Origin: Pseudomonas entomophila
GTDB taxonomy: Bacteria; Pseudomonadota; Gammaproteobacteria; Pseudomonadales; Pseudomonadaceae
DNA: 64,000 nucleotides
NCBI RefSeq assembly: GCF_018417595.1
Contig: NZ_CP070982.1
Coordinates: forward strand, 2,443,501 to 2,507,500
Direction of reading: 5' to 3'
Every line of letters begins with the position of its first letter. The stretch's first letter is position 1. The translations under genes and the position numbers were made by a program. The notes under the pieces were generated by a model. That model did no database searches and had not been told where the DNA came from. It saw nothing but the letters and a program-made list of their open reading frames with translations. Shown in pieces: positions 61,119 to 64,000 of this stretch.

Positions 61119-61661
61119 ATGTCCATTCGACTGAAACTGCTGCGAAAGAAACTGGGGATCACCCTCGAGGTGCTGGCCGAGAAGTCCGGCATGACCAAGA
61201 GCTACCTGTCCAAGGTCGAGCGTGGCCTGAACACTCCTTCGATTGCCGCCGCGCTAAAGCTGGCGCGGGCGCTGAACGTCAACGTCGAGGAGCTGTTCGA
61301 CGGCGAGCACACGGGCCAGGCGCGCTACAGCCTGGTGCGCCGCGGCGAGCGCCAGGCCCTGGTGGGCAGTGGTGAAGGGCCGGGGTATGCGGTGCTCACC
61401 TCGCAGGTGGGGCAGCGCAGTTTGTTGCCGTTCCTGATCCAGCCGCCGACCACGTTCAGCGACCCGACGTTCAAGGCGCACGAGGGCGAGGAGTTTTTGT
61501 TCGTTCACGCGGGGCAGGTGGAGGTGGACTTCATGAGCGAGCGGGTGCTGCTGGAGGCGGGTGATGCCTTGCACTTCAACGCCCAGACGCCCCATCGCCT
61601 GCGTTCGGTCGGCGAGCACCAGGCCCAGTTGCTGGTGGTGGTGCAGGGCGGCGAAGGGTGA
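61119..61661 (+). CDS. XRE-family regulator with cupin domain
   Basis: A 180-residue repressor-like protein with HTH IRLKLLRKKLGITLEVLAEKSGMTKSYLSKVERGLNTPSIAAALKLARAL and a C-terminal cupin_2 domain (FKAHEGEEFLFVHAGQVEVDF; LEAGDALHFNAQTPHRLRSVGEHQAQLLVVV). Start at ATG 61119 (MSIRLKLL); an upstream in-frame start at 61068 lies inside the palindromic operator and is rejected. Such regulators sense a small carboxylate or amine through the cupin. The divergent aldolase/DHDPS operon is its likely target. Confidence 0.92.
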   Translation: MSIRLKLLRKKLGITLEVLAEKSGMTKSYLSKVERGLNTPSIAAALKLARALNVNVEELFDGEHTGQARYSLVRRGERQALVGSGEGPGYAVLTSQVGQRSLLPFLIQPPTTFSDPTFKAHEGEEFLFVHAGQVEVDFMSERVLLEAGDALHFNAQTPHRLRSVGEHQAQLLVVVQGGEG

Positions 61662-61671
61662 GGGCGGGGCG

Positions 61672-62457
61672 ATGATCGAGGTCTCGCGGTTCTGGCGTGA
61701 TCCGGCATTGCCCTTCGTCGAGGCTCGGCGCGTGGGGGATGGGCGCCAGGTATGCTACGCCGCGCATTCCCACGAGAGCTTTTCCATCGGCGTGATCACC
61801 GGGGGGCGCAGCACCTACCTGACCGGCAACGCCCGGCACGAAGTCGCGGCGGGCACCACGGTGCTGATGAACCCAGGCGTGGTGCACACCTGCAACCCGA
61901 TCCAGGGGGAGCCCTGGTCCTACCTGATGCTGTTCGTCGACATGCCGTGGCTACAGGCGCGGGGCTTCGTGCCGCCGGAGGCGACGCTGAGCACCTCGCC
62001 GGGTTTGTACGGGCATCTGCTGCAGGTGTTCGCCGAGTTGTTCGAAGACCGGCAGGCCGGCAGCAAGGAAGCACGGCTGGCCGCATTTTTCGACGTGTTG
62101 CCGCGCTATCTGGAGGCGAGGGCCGGCACGCGCTCAGTGCAGCACCCACGGCTGGACATGGCGGCAGCGTTCATGCGCGCTCACCGTCTTGACCCGTTGA
62201 CCCTGGAGGATATCTGCGCCGCTGCCGGGTTGTCCCAGGCCTACCTGACGCGGGCTTTTGCCAAGCGCTTCGGGTTGACACCCCATGGTTACCTGCTGGA
62301 CCTGCGTGTGCAGCATGCCCGTGCCCAGCTGCGCCTGGGCCGGCCGATCGCCGAGGTGGCGCTGGAGGCCGGGTTTGCCGACCAGGCGCATCTGCAGCGG
62401 GTGTTCAAGCGTCATCTGGCGGCAACGCCGGGGCACTACCGGGCGGGCGCTGGCTGA
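61672..62457 (+). CDS. AraC-family regulator
   Basis: A 261-residue AraC protein with an N-terminal cupin-like arm (CYAAHSHESFSIGVITGGRSTYLTGNARHEVAAGTTVLMNPGVVHTCNP) and a C-terminal pair of HTH units (LTLEDICAAAGLSQAYLTRAFAKRFGLTP and RPIAEVALEAGFADQAHLQRVFKRHL). Start at ATG 61672, 10 bases after the XRE-cupin stop, so the two regulators probably share a transcript. Targets unknown. Confidence 0.92.
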   Translation: MIEVSRFWRDPALPFVEARRVGDGRQVCYAAHSHESFSIGVITGGRSTYLTGNARHEVAAGTTVLMNPGVVHTCNPIQGEPWSYLMLFVDMPWLQARGFVPPEATLSTSPGLYGHLLQVFAELFEDRQAGSKEARLAAFFDVLPRYLEARAGTRSVQHPRLDMAAAFMRAHRLDPLTLEDICAAAGLSQAYLTRAFAKRFGLTPHGYLLDLRVQHARAQLRLGRPIAEVALEAGFADQAHLQRVFKRHLAATPGHYRAGAG

Positions 62458-62500
62458 CAGAGGGGGCGGTTCGCCGGCCTGCCAGCGAACCTTCGGTCGA

Positions 62501-62881
62501 TCAGCCCTTGGCCGCCATCGCCGTCACTTCCACACGCATGCCTTCAAAGGCCAGCGAGGCGACACCGACCGCCGCACGCACCGGCCATGGCTTGCTGAAG
62601 AACCGCTGGTACACCTCGTTGAACGCCGGGCGGTCGGCCATGTCGGTCAGGTAGATGGTCAGGTGCAGCACCCGGTCCATCGAGCTGCCGGCGCGCTCCA
62701 GGGCGACCTTCAGCGCCTGCAGGGTGCATTCGCATTGCGTGGTGATGTCGCCCAGCTCCAGGCTGCCGTCGGCGTGTACAGGGATCTGGGTGCTGACCAG
62801 CACGCCGTTGTATTCGGCGACGTCGGAAGAGATGGAGTCGGCGTCCGGGTCCGGGGTGAAGATGATGTCTGCGTTTGCCAT
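62501..62881 (-). CDS. RidA-family reactive-intermediate deaminase
   Basis: A 126-residue Rid protein with TTQCECTLQALKVALERAGSSMDRVLHLTIYLTD and PWPVRAAVGVASLAFEGMRVEVTAMAAK. The catalytic Arg of the RidA type is present in PVRAAVGV, unlike the Rid gene at 20478. It hydrolyses reactive enamines/imines. Start at ATG 62881 with AAGG upstream. It converges with the AraC gene. Confidence 0.9.
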   Translation of the reverse strand: MANADIIFTPDPDADSISSDVAEYNGVLVSTQIPVHADGSLELGDITTQCECTLQALKVALERAGSSMDRVLHLTIYLTDMADRPAFNEVYQRFFSKPWPVRAAVGVASLAFEGMRVEVTAMAAKG

Positions 62882-63050
62882 GGGGTATTTGCCTTGCGAC
62901 GGAAGGAAAACGGCAAGCCTACGCGAGCGGCCGGGGCGGGTCGAGTCGGGGCTCCGGTCGCGCGGATTTGAAAAGTCCGGCCGGGCTCGGCAGAATCGCG
63001 GGCCGTTCTGGCTATCGACGCCGGATTCCGGTTCTGAAATGAGGCTGCCG

Positions 63051-63746
63051 TTGAACGAACACACCTTGTCCATGCGCCTGGAGCGCGTGGCCGCGCATGT
63101 GCCCGCGGGGGCGCGACTGGCCGATATCGGCTCCGACCATGGCTACCTGCCAGTGGCGTTGATGCGCCGTGGCGCGATTGCCGCTGCGGTGGCCGGCGAA
63201 GTGGCGCTGACCCCGTTTCTCTCGGCGCAACGCACCGTGCGCGAGAATGGGCTCGAAGACCGCATCACCGTGCGCCAGGCAAACGGCCTGGCCGCCATCG
63301 AGCCGGGTGACGGCATCACCGCCGTCAGCATCTGCGGCATGGGTGGCGAGACCATTCGCGACATCCTCGAAGCTGGCAAGCAGCACCTGCATGGCCAGGA
63401 ACGGCTGGTGCTGCAGCCCAACGGCGGCGAGCAGTTGCTGCGCCAGTGGCTGGCGGACAACGGCTATCGCATCCTCGGCGAGGAAGTGCTGCGGGAGAAT
63501 CGCTTCGACTACGAGATCATCGTCGCTGAACGCGGTGATGCGCCGTCCTACAGCGCTGAGCAGTTGTATTTCGGGCCACTGTTGATGCAAGAGCGCAGCC
63601 CGGCGTTCCTGTTCAAGTGGCAGCGCATGCTGCGTCAGAAGCAGCAGACCCTGGCCAACTTCACCCGTGCCCGCCAGGCGGTGCCGCAGGACAAGTTTGA
63701 TGCTATCGGCCGCCAGGCCCGCTGGATCAGCGAGCTGCTGGCCTGA
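63051..63746 (+). CDS. trmK: tRNA (adenine-22 N1)-methyltransferase
   Basis: A protein of 231 residues in the TrmK family: TLSMRLERVAAHVPAGARLADIGSDHGYLPVALM is the SAM-binding start, followed by VSICGMGGETIRDIL (NPPY-like region) and a C-terminal helical domain (FKWQRMLRQKQQTLANFTRARQ). It methylates A22 of tRNAs for Ser and some others. Start taken at TTG 63051 (MNEHTLSMR) because GAGG lies six bases before it; ATG 63039 (12 bases earlier) has no ribosome site. Confidence 0.9.
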   Translation: MNEHTLSMRLERVAAHVPAGARLADIGSDHGYLPVALMRRGAIAAAVAGEVALTPFLSAQRTVRENGLEDRITVRQANGLAAIEPGDGITAVSICGMGGETIRDILEAGKQHLHGQERLVLQPNGGEQLLRQWLADNGYRILGEEVLRENRFDYEIIVAERGDAPSYSAEQLYFGPLLMQERSPAFLFKWQRMLRQKQQTLANFTRARQAVPQDKFDAIGRQARWISELLA

Positions 63747-63751
63747 CTGTC

Positions 63752-63839
63752 TCTGTAGGAGCGGCTTTAGCCGCGATGCGGGTATCGCGGTGTCTGGCAC
63801 CCGCTTCGCGGGTGATCGCGGCTGAAGCCGCTCCTACAG
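63752..63839. repeat. Inverted pair of REP elements
   Basis: CTGTAGGAGCGGCTTTAGCC... faces GCGGCTGAAGCCGCTCCTAC, with a GGCACCCGCTTCGCGGGTG hairpin between, as at 55879-55926. It lies between convergent genes. Confidence 0.8.
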
Positions 63840-63851
63840 GCGTTCAGCTGT

Positions 63852-64000
63852 TCAACGCGGGTTGACCACCTCCGCTGGCACCCTCAGCACCATCACGCCT
63901 CCCAGCACGATGGCCACCGCCAGCACCTGCAGCGCCAGCCCCGGGCTCTGCGTGGCATCGCGCATCCAGCCGATCAGGTAAGGCGCCAGGAACGAGGCGA
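63852..64000 (-). CDS. C-terminal part of an MFS transporter (partial)
   Basis: The minus strand encodes the last 48 residues of a membrane protein, FLAPYLIGWMRDATQSPGLALQVLAVAIVLGGVMVL..., ending in VVNPR and TGA (63852-63854). The GWMRDATQS loop and final helix are typical of the last two helices of anion:cation symporter-type MFS carriers. The gene continues past the right edge. Confidence 0.7.
   Translation of the reverse strand, partial: ASFLAPYLIGWMRDATQSPGLALQVLAVAIVLGGVMVLRVPAEVVNPR

Overview
The window looks like chromosomal DNA of a fluorescent Pseudomonas, most likely of the P. putida/entomophila group. The support is the high GC with Pseudomonas-style codon use, the MexEF-OprN efflux operon beside a type II secretion locus, OprD-family porin, PhnB-like, DUF2388 and DUF2790 proteins, an aromatic L-amino-acid decarboxylase with a LysR gene upstream, and many REP-like palindromes of the CGGATGAATCCGCTCCTAC and GTAGGAGCCAGC types. 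No rRNA, tRNA, CRISPR array or prophage was seen.

Layout: 0-2.4 kb holds the end of an unidentified gene, then a PAS-GGDEF-EAL cyclic-di-GMP protein behind a CRP-type palindrome. 2.7-8.6 kb is mexE-mexF-oprN on the minus strand, with a truncated IS256-family element just upstream. 9.5-17.9 kb is a partial type II secretion locus (gspI divergent from gspG-K-L-M-D-E-F) whose secretin carries a lipobox. 17.9-24.2 kb holds a GlxA-type regulator, a sirtuin, a Rid protein, a porin and a periplasmic beta-propeller. An AT-rich 650-bp stretch then precedes a single-module NRPS (C-A-T-TE, 24.9-28.7 kb). 28.8-31.1 kb is a minus-strand SLOG / phosphoribosyltransferase / PP2C group.

31.2-36 kb contains a GNAT, two VOC proteins, an AraC-GyrI regulator and a DNA-repair pair (radical SAM plus DUF4130 protein) behind a LexA box. 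36-41.7 kb has malate:quinone oxidoreductase, a LysR, an ABM monooxygenase, a secreted DJ-1 protein, a second-type LspA and a methyltransferase. 41.8-44.2 kb is a carboxynorspermidine (polyamine) operon, followed by a YebC-family regulator. 45.2-47.8 kb is a LysR plus aromatic decarboxylase. 48.5-52 kb is a MexT-like LysR divergent from katG. 52-54.8 kb is a MocR regulator divergent from a Bcr/CflA-type MFS pump. 55-59 kb holds a nuclease lipoprotein, a TonB receptor with a DUF2946 metal-type protein, and a DUF2388 protein. 59.2-62.9 kb is an aldolase/DHDPS-like catabolic operon controlled by a divergent XRE-cupin regulator with a clear operator, plus AraC and RidA. The window ends with trmK and the tail of an MFS transporter.

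The most notable items are the orphan NRPS with its AT-rich, hairpin-bearing leader, the SOS-boxed radical-SAM/DUF4130 module, the SLOG-PRTase-PP2C group, the liposecretin-type secretion locus, and the possible link between the MexT-like regulator at 48.5 kb and the efflux operon at 2.7 kb. All family assignments come from reading the translated sequence by eye; no database search was run.
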